DNA of 64,000 nucleotides, from NCBI GenBank assembly GCA_030154185.1, contig JASKKK010000002.1, positions 30,621-94,620 of the forward strand. Reading direction: 5' to 3'. Below are positions 57,422-64,000 of this stretch, one piece after another (position 1 is the first letter of the stretch; each line of letters starts with the position of its first letter). A program made the translations under genes and the position numbers. The notes beneath the pieces were generated by a model. That model was not told where the DNA came from, did no database searches, and saw only the letters and a program-made list of their open reading frames with translations. This DNA is from Desulfuromonadales bacterium. Lineage in GTDB: Bacteria > Desulfobacterota > Desulfuromonadia > Desulfuromonadales > Syntrophotaleaceae.

Positions 57422-58762
57422 ATGGACGCAAAACAAGTCATTGACCAGATGGTTGAAAAAGCCCAGGTCGCTCTGGAAGAGATGAAAAAACTCAACCAGG
57501 AACAGACCGACGCCATCTGCGAAGCCATTGCCAAAGTCATCGAAGCCAACAAGGAAGAGTTGGCCAAGGATGCCGTTGAAGAAACCCGCCTCGGCAAATA
57601 CGAAGACAAGGTCATCAAGAACCATTTCGGTTCCACCGTGATCTGGAACGACATGAAGGGCGTCAAAACCGTCGGTGTTGTCAAAGACGAAAACGACATC
57701 ATCGAAATCGCCGAGCCTTACGGCATCGTTGCTGGTGTTACTCCGACCACCAACCCCACTTCGACTGTTTCTTTCAAAATCCTTTCGGCCCTTAAAGGCC
57801 GTAACGTCATCATCCTCGGCTTCCACCCCCGCGCCCAGAAATGCTGCGCCAAGACCGCAGAAATGGCCCTCGAAGCCGCTATGGCCGCTGGCGCTCCTAA
57901 GGACTGCATCCAGTACATTGCTGAGCCTTCCATCGAAGCTACCAACGCTCTGATGACCAACCCCGGCGTAGCCGTTATCCTGGCTACCGGTGGCGGCGCC
58001 ATGGTTAAAGCTGCTTACAGCTCCGGCAATCCCGCTTTCGGCGTTGGCGCCGGCGGCTGCCCTGTCTATGTTGCCAGCGATGCCGACATCGACCAGGCTA
58101 TGGCCGATGTCCTGCTGTCCAAAAACTTCGACCACGGCGTGGTCTGCGCTTCCGAGCAGAACCTGATCTTTGACGACGCTGCCGTTGCCGAAAAAGCAAT
58201 CGCTAAACTGAAAGAACTCGGCGCTTACATCTGTAACGATGAAGAAAAAGCCAAGCTGGAAAAACTCTACTTCGGCGACTGCTACGTCGTTTCCGGCAAA
58301 GTCGTTGGCCAGCCCCCTTACAAAATTGCCGAAATGGCCGGTTTCTCCGTACCCGAGAACACTGAAGCTCTGATCGTTGGCCCCCTCAAGGGTACTCAGG
58401 ACGAAGAGCCCATGAGCCGCGAAAAACTCAGCCCCTCTCTCGGCTACATGATCGTCGACGGTAAAGACGCAGCCATCGATCGTTGCGCCGAACTGCTCAA
58501 AAAAGGCGGCAAAGGCCACACCGCCGGCATCCATTCCGCCGACGACGCTCTTTGCATCGAGTTCGCCAGCCGTGTTGACGCCAACCGCGTAACCTTCAAC
58601 TCGCCCACCAGCCATGGTGCCATCGGCGGTCTGTTCAACGTCATGATCCCGTCGCTGACCCTCGGTTGCGGCCCCCAGGGTAACAACATCACTTCGGACA
58701 ACGTCAGCTTCCGCAACCTGGTCAACATCAAGCGTGCTGCCCGCCGTGTTGTACAGGGCTAA
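57422..58762 (+). CDS. Acetylating acetaldehyde dehydrogenase
   Basis: Converts acetaldehyde, NAD+ and CoA to acetyl-CoA and back, central to ethanol metabolism. The 446 residues correspond to the N-terminal half of AdhE without the alcohol dehydrogenase half. Motifs are VAGVTPTTNPTSTVSFKIL, LATGGGAMVKAAYSSGNPAFGVG and the catalytic Cys242 in HGVVCASEQNLI. No bacterial-microcompartment targeting helix is obvious, although the N-terminal 50 residues are helical. Codon use is very uniform, implying strong expression; AGGAGG lies six bases before the ATG and a perfect terminator follows. Confidence 0.94.
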   Translation: MDAKQVIDQMVEKAQVALEEMKKLNQEQTDAICEAIAKVIEANKEELAKDAVEETRLGKYEDKVIKNHFGSTVIWNDMKGVKTVGVVKDENDIIEIAEPYGIVAGVTPTTNPTSTVSFKILSALKGRNVIILGFHPRAQKCCAKTAEMALEAAMAAGAPKDCIQYIAEPSIEATNALMTNPGVAVILATGGGAMVKAAYSSGNPAFGVGAGGCPVYVASDADIDQAMADVLLSKNFDHGVVCASEQNLIFDDAAVAEKAIAKLKELGAYICNDEEKAKLEKLYFGDCYVVSGKVVGQPPYKIAEMAGFSVPENTEALIVGPLKGTQDEEPMSREKLSPSLGYMIVDGKDAAIDRCAELLKKGGKGHTAGIHSADDALCIEFASRVDANRVTFNSPTSHGAIGGLFNVMIPSLTLGCGPQGNNITSDNVSFRNLVNIKRAARRVVQG

Positions 58763-58820
58763 GTTGCACCGGAAACTTACCAGGGAATTAACCAACCATA
58801 CCTAATCCTCCGGTAAGCAA

Positions 58821-58848
58821 GCCCCCCGCCTCGGCGGGGGGCTTTTTT
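58821..58848 (+). terminator. Strong intrinsic terminator after ald
   Basis: GCCCCCCGCC and GGCGGGGGGC form a ten-base GC stem closed by a very short loop and are followed by six T's. It ends ald transcripts about 60 bases after the stop. Confidence 0.95.
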
Positions 58849-58880
58849 CATACGTGGAAAGCCACTTCAACATCGAGATT

Positions 58881-58984
58881 AACCGCAGAACACGCGAAGA
58901 ACGCAGGGAACCGCATCAAGAGTTAAACGTCCAGATGAATTTGTATCTCTTTAATTCTCGGCGGACTCTGGGTGCTCTGCGGTC
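58881..58984. repeat. Degenerate inverted-repeat element (CGCAGA type)
   Basis: The left end AACCGCAGAACACGCGAAGA is answered about 100 bases later by the inverted form ending CTCTGCGGTC; the outer 12 bases pair almost perfectly, the rest loosely. No ORF lies within. This resembles the dispersed CGCAGAGG-type intergenic elements of deltaproteobacteria. Confidence 0.65.
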
Positions 58985-59109
58985 ATTGATTGGGGTGAGT
59001 CTTGTCCATTTTCAGTTCCTCCGACCGCATCCGCGGATAATACCCCTTGCAGAATACGAAACAGTCATTCAAGATGACCGGATATCCCCATCATCGACGG
59101 AGACAGGAC

Positions 59110-60039
59110 TTGAACGATCATCCCCTTTCCAGCACCCCGCTTTTGGCCATCGTCGCCTGCCTCTTATGGTCTACGGCTTTTGTGGGCGTAAAAATCGGCT
59201 TGCAATACTGCGGCCCCCTTGCCTTTGCCGGGATACGGTTCATGCTTTCCGGTCTGCTGCTGGTTCCCCTGTGGTGGTCTCACCGTCCCCGGAAGGCAGC
59301 GGTGATCAACAATGCCGGCTTGATTCTCAAGCTCGGCTTTTTTCAGACCTTTACCCTTTATGGGCTTTTCTATTTCGGCATGACCCTGGTTCCCGGAGCA
59401 CTGGCTGCCATGGTCATCGGAGCTTCACCACTGGTAACGGCGGTACTGGCTCATTATTGCATTCCAGCGGACCGCATGACGTCGACCAAAGCCATCAGCC
59501 TCCTCCTGGGACTTTTCGGCGTCACCATATTGAGTTTCAGTCGTCTGCCGTGGGCATCCGCCACCGGGCTGCTGGAACTGGCAGGAATCGGCATTCTGCT
59601 GTTGGCCAATCTCGCAGGCGCCATGGGCAATATCATGGTCTCCCGACACAGGGCCGACCTGGAACCCGTTTTTTTGAACTCCGCACAAATCTTTGTCGGG
59701 GGACTGGGTCTATGGTTGCTTTCCCTGCCTCTTGAGGAACCCCTCTCGCCCTTTAAGCCCTGGCCATTCTGGGCTTCCCTTGCATGGCTGGCTTTCCTGT
59801 CGGCAGCTGCTTTTTCCATCTGGTTCAAGCTGCTTCGCCGTCCTCATGTAAAGGTATCGGAACTTAATTTGTGGAAATTTCTGATTCCCGTCTGTGGCGC
59901 ATTGCTTAGCTGGTTGATGCTTCCGGAAGAATCCCCGAGCTTTTGGCCCCTGGCGGGTATGGGATGTATCTCTCTTGGCATTATCATATTTAACATTCCC
60001 GCCTGGCGTAGCACCAACTCGGACCGCCCCGCTCATTGA
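59110..60039 (+). CDS. EamA/DMT-family transporter
   Basis: A membrane protein of about 309 residues with ten hydrophobic segments in two EamA repeats, for example LLAIVACLLWSTAFVGVKIGL and AWLAFLSAAAFSIWFKLL. The family exports metabolites or amino acids; the substrate is unknown. The start is uncertain: a TTG at 59110 with GGAG upstream places the first helix close to the N-terminus, as usual; an ATG at 59074 lacks a ribosome site and the track start is a TTG at 59047. Confidence 0.85.
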   Translation: MNDHPLSSTPLLAIVACLLWSTAFVGVKIGLQYCGPLAFAGIRFMLSGLLLVPLWWSHRPRKAAVINNAGLILKLGFFQTFTLYGLFYFGMTLVPGALAAMVIGASPLVTAVLAHYCIPADRMTSTKAISLLLGLFGVTILSFSRLPWASATGLLELAGIGILLLANLAGAMGNIMVSRHRADLEPVFLNSAQIFVGGLGLWLLSLPLEEPLSPFKPWPFWASLAWLAFLSAAAFSIWFKLLRRPHVKVSELNLWKFLIPVCGALLSWLMLPEESPSFWPLAGMGCISLGIIIFNIPAWRSTNSDRPAH

Positions 60040-60311
60040 TGCGCCAAAACCAAATCGGGTCGATATATTGTTAAATTTGCCATTGATCTTTGTCACCGGT
60101 TCCTATAGGTTTCGGTAAACCAAAAACTATTCAATGGTGAAAAACTGCATTTGTGAATTCCGCGATGAACGCCCCTGCCGGCTTCTGAAAGGTGGCGACC
60201 TTTATCTGACCATAGAAGCTCCACAGTCAAAGGGAGCGGATTTATCCCAGCCCGTGCTCATCCGAAACCTCAGGATGGCAATGGCGCACAGCTATTCATA
60301 TGGAGTGCGAA

Positions 60312-61532
60312 ATGAGCCGTATCTTAAAAGACATTCCCTTGCCGGACAGCAAAGGATATTTTGGCGAATATGGCGGCAGCTATATTCCCGAAGTGTTGCA
60401 GAAAGTGATGGACGAGATCACCGAAGCTTATCTCCGGATCAAGAACGATAAATCGTTTCAGGAGGAATTACAGTCCCTTTATAGCCACTATGTCGGTCGG
60501 CCCAGCGCTCTATTCCACGCCCGCAACCTCTCGAATAAGATCGGTGGTGCGCAGATTTATCTGAAACGCGAAGACCTCAACCATACCGGCGCCCATAAGA
60601 TCAATCATTGCCTGGGTGAGGCCCTGCTGGCCAAGCGCATGGGCAAGGAGATTCTCATCGCGGAAACCGGTGCCGGGCAGCACGGTGTGGCCCTGGCGAC
60701 GGCGGCGGCCCTGGTCGGTCTCGAATGCCATATTTACATGGGCGAAGTCGATATAGCCAAAGAACACCCCAACGTTACCCGTATGAAGATCCTCGGAGCC
60801 AAGGTGGTGCCAGTCACCCGCGGCACCCGGACTCTCAAGGATGCAGTCGATGCCGCTTTCGAGGCCTATCTTGAGGATCCCGTCCGTCAGATCTACGCCA
60901 TCGGCTCCGTGGTCGGTCCCCACCCTTTCCCGATGATGGTCCGGGATTTTCAGCAAATCGTCGGCATGGAAGCCCGCGAACAGTTCCTGGAAATGACCGG
61001 TCGCCTGCCGGACAATCTGGTTGCCTGCGTCGGTGGAGGCTCCAACGCCATCGGCCTGTTTACCGCATTTCTCAACGACGACAATGTAGCCATCTACGGT
61101 GTCGAACCTTCCGGGCGGGGAATGACCGACGGCGATCACGCGGCCACCTTGTCCCTCGGGAAGCCTGGCGTCATGCACGGTTTCCGTTCTTACATGCTGC
61201 AGGACGACCAAGGTGCGCCGCTGCCGGTCTATTCCGTGGCCAGCGGCCTCGACTATCCGGGCGTTGGGCCCCAGCACAGCCTGCTCAAGGATCTCAAGCG
61301 GGTTACTTACGTAACCGCCGGAGACAAGGACACCATCGACGCCTTTTTCGAACTGTCCCGCGTCGAGGGAATCATCCCGGCCCTGGAAAGCTGCCATGCC
61401 GTAGCCTATGCCATGAAGTTAGCCGCCACCCTTTCCTCCGAGCAAACCATTCTGGTCAATCTGTCCGGACGCGGCGACAAGGACATCGATTTTGTCATGG
61501 AAAACTACGGTCGGGAGTATTGCGGAGAATGA
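60312..61532 (+). CDS. trpB: Tryptophan synthase beta subunit, stand-alone
   Basis: TrpB condenses indole and serine to tryptophan. The 406 residues show [15 protein letters not shown], the PLP lysine in [10 protein letters not shown] (Lys96), [20 protein letters not shown], and the phosphate loop [10 protein letters not shown]. It resembles TrpB1 rather than the longer TrpB2. No trpA or other trp gene lies in the window, so it may be an extra copy or part of a scattered pathway. ATG at 60312 has GGAG upstream; the track start is four codons earlier. The 272-base upstream gap shows no leader peptide with Trp codons. Confidence 0.93.
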   Translation: MSRILKDIPLPDSKGYFGEYGGSYIPEVLQKVMDEITEAYLRIKNDKSFQEELQSLYSHYVGRPSALFHARNLSNKIGGAQIYLKREDLNHTGAHKINHCLGEALLAKRMGKEILIAETGAGQHGVALATAAALVGLECHIYMGEVDIAKEHPNVTRMKILGAKVVPVTRGTRTLKDAVDAAFEAYLEDPVRQIYAIGSVVGPHPFPMMVRDFQQIVGMEAREQFLEMTGRLPDNLVACVGGGSNAIGLFTAFLNDDNVAIYGVEPSGRGMTDGDHAATLSLGKPGVMHGFRSYMLQDDQGAPLPVYSVASGLDYPGVGPQHSLLKDLKRVTYVTAGDKDTIDAFFELSRVEGIIPALESCHAVAYAMKLAATLSSEQTILVNLSGRGDKDIDFVMENYGREYCGE

Positions 61533-61566
61533 TGTTTACCTCCATCCCAACTGTCTGACAAAAAAT

Positions 61567-61610
61567 GGGCCGTCCTTGCGTGCTATTTCCCTGTGCACAA
61601 AGGACGGCCC
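61567..61610. terminator. Bidirectional-type hairpin after trpB
   Basis: GGGCCGTCCTT and AAGGACGGCCC pair perfectly across a 22-base loop that can pair further. There is an A-run before it but no T-run after it, so it is better as a minus-strand terminator; for trpB it may act as a 3' stabiliser or weak terminator. Confidence 0.6.
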
Positions 61611-61753
61611 GGCCGTTTCATCCGGCATAACATGTTTAATTTGTTCTTCCCTTTCCGGGTTTTTCCCCCTATCATAGCGATGTTTTATTCAGAAGCGTAA
61701 ATTCGACAAGTCCTGTTTAATGTCCACTCGGACGTCCCAGAAGGGAGCTGAGC

Positions 61754-62308
61754 ATGCAGCAGAAAATCCTGGAAATCGCTTCCCGCGTGCGTGAACTTCG
61801 AGAACTGTCTGAAATATCCGTCGAGCAGATGGCGGAAAGCCTCAACCTGCCGATCCTCACCTATCAACGCTACGAAAACGGCAGTGAGGACATCCCCGCC
61901 AGCATCCTGTATAAAATAGCCGCCGGCCTGAAGGTCGACATGGGCCTGCTTCTGACGGGCGATATGCCGCGCATGCATATTTTCACCGTGACCCGCAAGA
62001 ACAAAGGCGTCAAGGTCGAAAGGCGCAAGCAGTACAGCTACCAGAATCTGGCAGCCAACTTCATTCACAAAAAAGCCGAACCCTTTCTTGTCACCGTCGA
62101 ACCGAAACCGGCATCCGGCAGGCCGCAAACGAATTCACACCCCGGCCAGGAATTCAATTTCGTGCTTGAGGGTAGGCTGAAAATTCATATTCACGACAAT
62201 GAAATCGAGCTGGAAGCAGGCGACTCCATCTACTTCGATGCCAATTATGAACATGCCATGGAGGCGTTGGACGGCCAGCCGGCAAGGTTTCTGGCCATCA
62301 TCCTGTAA
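61754..62308 (+). CDS. XRE-type regulator with a C-terminal cupin domain
   Basis: A 184-residue regulator. A helix-turn-helix of the Cro/CI type covers about residues 8-66 ([34 protein letters not shown]). A cupin domain covers about 105-184 ([44 protein letters not shown]). Proteins of this layout often control a neighbouring metabolic gene and sense a small ligand in the cupin. The acyl-CoA synthetase gene 71 bases downstream is the probable target. GGGAG precedes the ATG; a GGACGTCC palindrome lies at 61727-61734. Confidence 0.92.
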   Translation: MQQKILEIASRVRELRELSEISVEQMAESLNLPILTYQRYENGSEDIPASILYKIAAGLKVDMGLLLTGDMPRMHIFTVTRKNKGVKVERRKQYSYQNLAANFIHKKAEPFLVTVEPKPASGRPQTNSHPGQEFNFVLEGRLKIHIHDNEIELEAGDSIYFDANYEHAMEALDGQPARFLAIIL

Positions 62309-62379
62309 TTACGACCCGAAAACCGTTGTTCTAAGTCTGCCCCGGCGCACCACTCGCCATGCTGTTATGAGGAGGGACC

Positions 62380-64000
62380 ATGTCTTGCCTTTTAAACCGG
62401 TTCGTCAACCGAACCGAGTTTGACTCCTACGAAGATTTTCAAACTAATCTGTCCATCAATATCCCGGAAAACTTCAACTTCGCCTACGACGTGGTCGATG
62501 TCTATGCCGCCGAGCAGCCGGACAAGCGCGCTCTGGTGTGGTGTGACGATCACGGCAACGACCGGAGCTTCACCTTTGGCGAGTTGAAGTATTACAGCGA
62601 CAAGGCCGCCAATCTGTTCCGCAGTTACGGCATCAGAAAGGGCGACCACGTCATGCTGATCCTCAAAGGTCGCTATGAATTCTGGTTCTGCCTGCTTGGA
62701 TTGCACAAGCTCGGTGCCATAGCCACCCCGGCCACCCACATGCTTACCTCCAAGGACATCAAATACCGGGTGGAAGTCGCTTCCATCCCCATGATCATCA
62801 GTGTGGCCGACGACGGGCTCGTCGAACACATCGAGGAGGGGCAGCGGCAGACGGGCGATAAGGTGCGTCACAAGCTGCTGCTGGGGGAACCCCGCGACGG
62901 CTGGGTCGATTTCAAGAGCGAGTTGGAAAAAGCCTCCGACGTTTTCCAGCGTCCCGAAGGAAGTGAAGCCACCTGCAACGACGACATCTGTTTGGCTTAC
63001 TTTTCTTCCGGCACCACCGGCTACCCCAAACTGATTCACCACGACATGGTTTATCCCCTCGGCCATATTCTGACCGCAAAATACTGGCAGAACAATATGG
63101 ACGACGGCCTGCATTACACGGTGGCGGACACCGGGTGGGCCAAGGTGGTGTGGGGCAAGATCTATGGACAGTGGTTGTGCGGCAGTGCGGTATTCGTTTA
63201 CGATTACGACAAGTTCAACGCCGCATCCATGGCCGCCATGGCCGCCCGCTACGGGGTTACGACCTTTTGCGCGCCGCCGACCATCTACCGTTTCCTCATC
63301 AAGGAGGATCTGTCGCAGTACGATTTTTCCGGTCTGAAATACTGCGTGGTCGCCGGCGAGCCCCTCAATCCCGAGGTGTATGAACGGTTCCTCAAATACA
63401 CAGGACTTAAGCTCATGGAGGCCTACGGCCAGACCGAACTGGTGGTCACCATAGCCACCTGGCCCTGGATGGACCCCAAGCCGGGTTCCATGGGCAAACC
63501 ATGTCCCCTTTACGACATTGCCTTGCTCAACGCTGACGGCCAGCCTTGCGACGTGGGCGAAGAAGGCGAAATCGTTATCAACACCAAAACCGGAAAACCC
63601 CTCGGTCTGTTCCCCGGTTACTACCGCGATGAAGCCAAAACCACAGAGGTATGGTACGACGGTTACTATCACACCGGCGACATGGCCTGGCAGGATGAGG
63701 ACGGTTACTACTGGTTCGTCGGGCGAGCCGACGACGTCATTAAAAGCAGCGGCTACCGCATCGGACCGTTCGAGGTCGAAAGCGCTCTGATGGAACATCC
63801 GGCAGTACTCGAATGCGCCATCACGGGAGTTCCGGACCCGGACCGCGGCCAGGTGGTCAAGGCAACCGTGGTACTGACCAAGAACTACACGGCCGGTGAC
63901 GCCTTGAAAGAAGAACTGCAGGACCACGTCAAAAACGTCACGGCGCCCTACAAATACCCGCGCATTATCGAGTTCGTGCCGGAATTGCCAAAAACCATCA
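62380..64000 (+). CDS. AMP-dependent acyl-CoA synthetase, partial (runs off the window)
   Basis: About 540 codons are present and open at the window end; the ORF track does not list it. It starts [20 protein letters not shown] with GGAGGG four bases before the ATG. The AMP-binding P-loop is [16 protein letters not shown] near residue 205; the adenylate motif is [50 protein letters not shown] is the hinge and C-terminal start. It resembles medium-chain or acetyl-type CoA ligases; substrate is undecided. The regulator upstream probably controls it. Confidence 0.92.
   Translation, partial: MSCLLNRFVNRTEFDSYEDFQTNLSINIPENFNFAYDVVDVYAAEQPDKRALVWCDDHGNDRSFTFGELKYYSDKAANLFRSYGIRKGDHVMLILKGRYEFWFCLLGLHKLGAIATPATHMLTSKDIKYRVEVASIPMIISVADDGLVEHIEEGQRQTGDKVRHKLLLGEPRDGWVDFKSELEKASDVFQRPEGSEATCNDDICLAYFSSGTTGYPKLIHHDMVYPLGHILTAKYWQNNMDDGLHYTVADTGWAKVVWGKIYGQWLCGSAVFVYDYDKFNAASMAAMAARYGVTTFCAPPTIYRFLIKEDLSQYDFSGLKYCVVAGEPLNPEVYERFLKYTGLKLMEAYGQTELVVTIATWPWMDPKPGSMGKPCPLYDIALLNADGQPCDVGEEGEIVINTKTGKPLGLFPGYYRDEAKTTEVWYDGYYHTGDMAWQDEDGYYWFVGRADDVIKSSGYRIGPFEVESALMEHPAVLECAITGVPDPDRGQVVKATVVLTKNYTAGDALKEELQDHVKNVTAPYKYPRIIEFVPELPKTI

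Noticed and set aside
57227-58795. 522-codon minus-strand ORF opposite ald
   Set aside because: Codon-bias shadow of a highly expressed gene; the real protein has catalytic Cys and NAD motifs on the plus strand.
60134-60451. 105-codon plus-strand ORF ahead of trpB, considered as a leader peptide
   Set aside because: It overlaps trpB by about 140 bases in another frame, has only two Trp codons, both inside the trpB overlap, and lacks a following attenuator.
62392-63927. 511-codon minus-strand ORF opposite the acyl-CoA synthetase
   Set aside because: The plus strand encodes clear AMP-ligase motifs throughout; the antisense product shows no recognisable domain.

Overview
The window looks like a chromosome segment of a Gram-negative, strictly fermentative or syntrophic deltaproteobacterium of the Desulfuromonadales (Geobacter/Pelobacter relatives). 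Pointers are an hfq-miaA-mutL block, separate pyrD/pyrK (class 1B dihydroorotate dehydrogenase), a DHH-CBS-poly(A)-polymerase fusion of the type known from Geobacter and Aquifex, a yicC-gmk-rpoZ-rel block, a complete lipid A/LPS core region, and a strongly expressed stand-alone acetylating acetaldehyde dehydrogenase. That last gene suits an ethanol-metabolising Pelobacter/Syntrophotalea-type organism. The genus is an inference; the class is better supported.

Layout. 1-14.9 kb, almost all on the minus strand: the start of hfq, miaA, mutL, an ExeA-like AAA ATPase with a large acidic TPR protein, rluB, scpB/scpA, an M50-type membrane protease, the DHH-CBS-nucleotidyltransferase, pyrD/pyrK and rimI. 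15.1-19.0 kb is a plus-strand island: purM, purN, a DUF523 protein, a flavoprotein and rpmB. 19.1-26.0 kb, minus: ridA, a RelA/SpoT protein whose hydrolase site looks destroyed, rpoZ, gmk, yicC, gmhB and hldE. 26.1-38.5 kb, minus: an LPS core region with an unknown conserved protein, two GT4 glycosyltransferases, an AT-rich sulfotransferase, gmhA, three genes of the InaA/WaaP kinase superfamily (one with a tandem pseudokinase-kinase layout), a GT2, a pyruvyltransferase-like protein, waaC and waaF.

38.9-56.6 kb, minus, is one long outer-membrane biogenesis region. In transcription order it reads prfB (programmed +1 frameshift), lysS, lolC/E, lolD, bamA, ompH/skp, lpxD, fabZ, lpxA, gnnA (interrupted by an in-frame amber codon), gnnB, lpxB, msbA, waaA, lpxK and a Trm112-like gene. 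An intrinsic terminator sits between gnnA and gnnB. 57.1-64 kb, plus: ald with a long leader, a degenerate inverted-repeat element, an EamA transporter, a lone trpB, an XRE-cupin regulator and the start of an acyl-CoA synthetase.

How the genes fit together: hldE, gmhA and gmhB make ADP-heptose; WaaC and WaaF add it to Kdo placed by WaaA; LpxA/D/B/K build lipid A, MsbA flips it, and BamA, Skp and LolCDE serve outer-membrane proteins and lipoproteins. The most unusual observations are the amber codon in gnnA, the hydrolase-dead Rel signature, the tandem pseudokinase-kinase, the AT-rich sulfotransferase embedded in the core locus, and the unidentified gene beside hldE. I saw no tRNA, rRNA, CRISPR array, prophage or intact insertion sequence.
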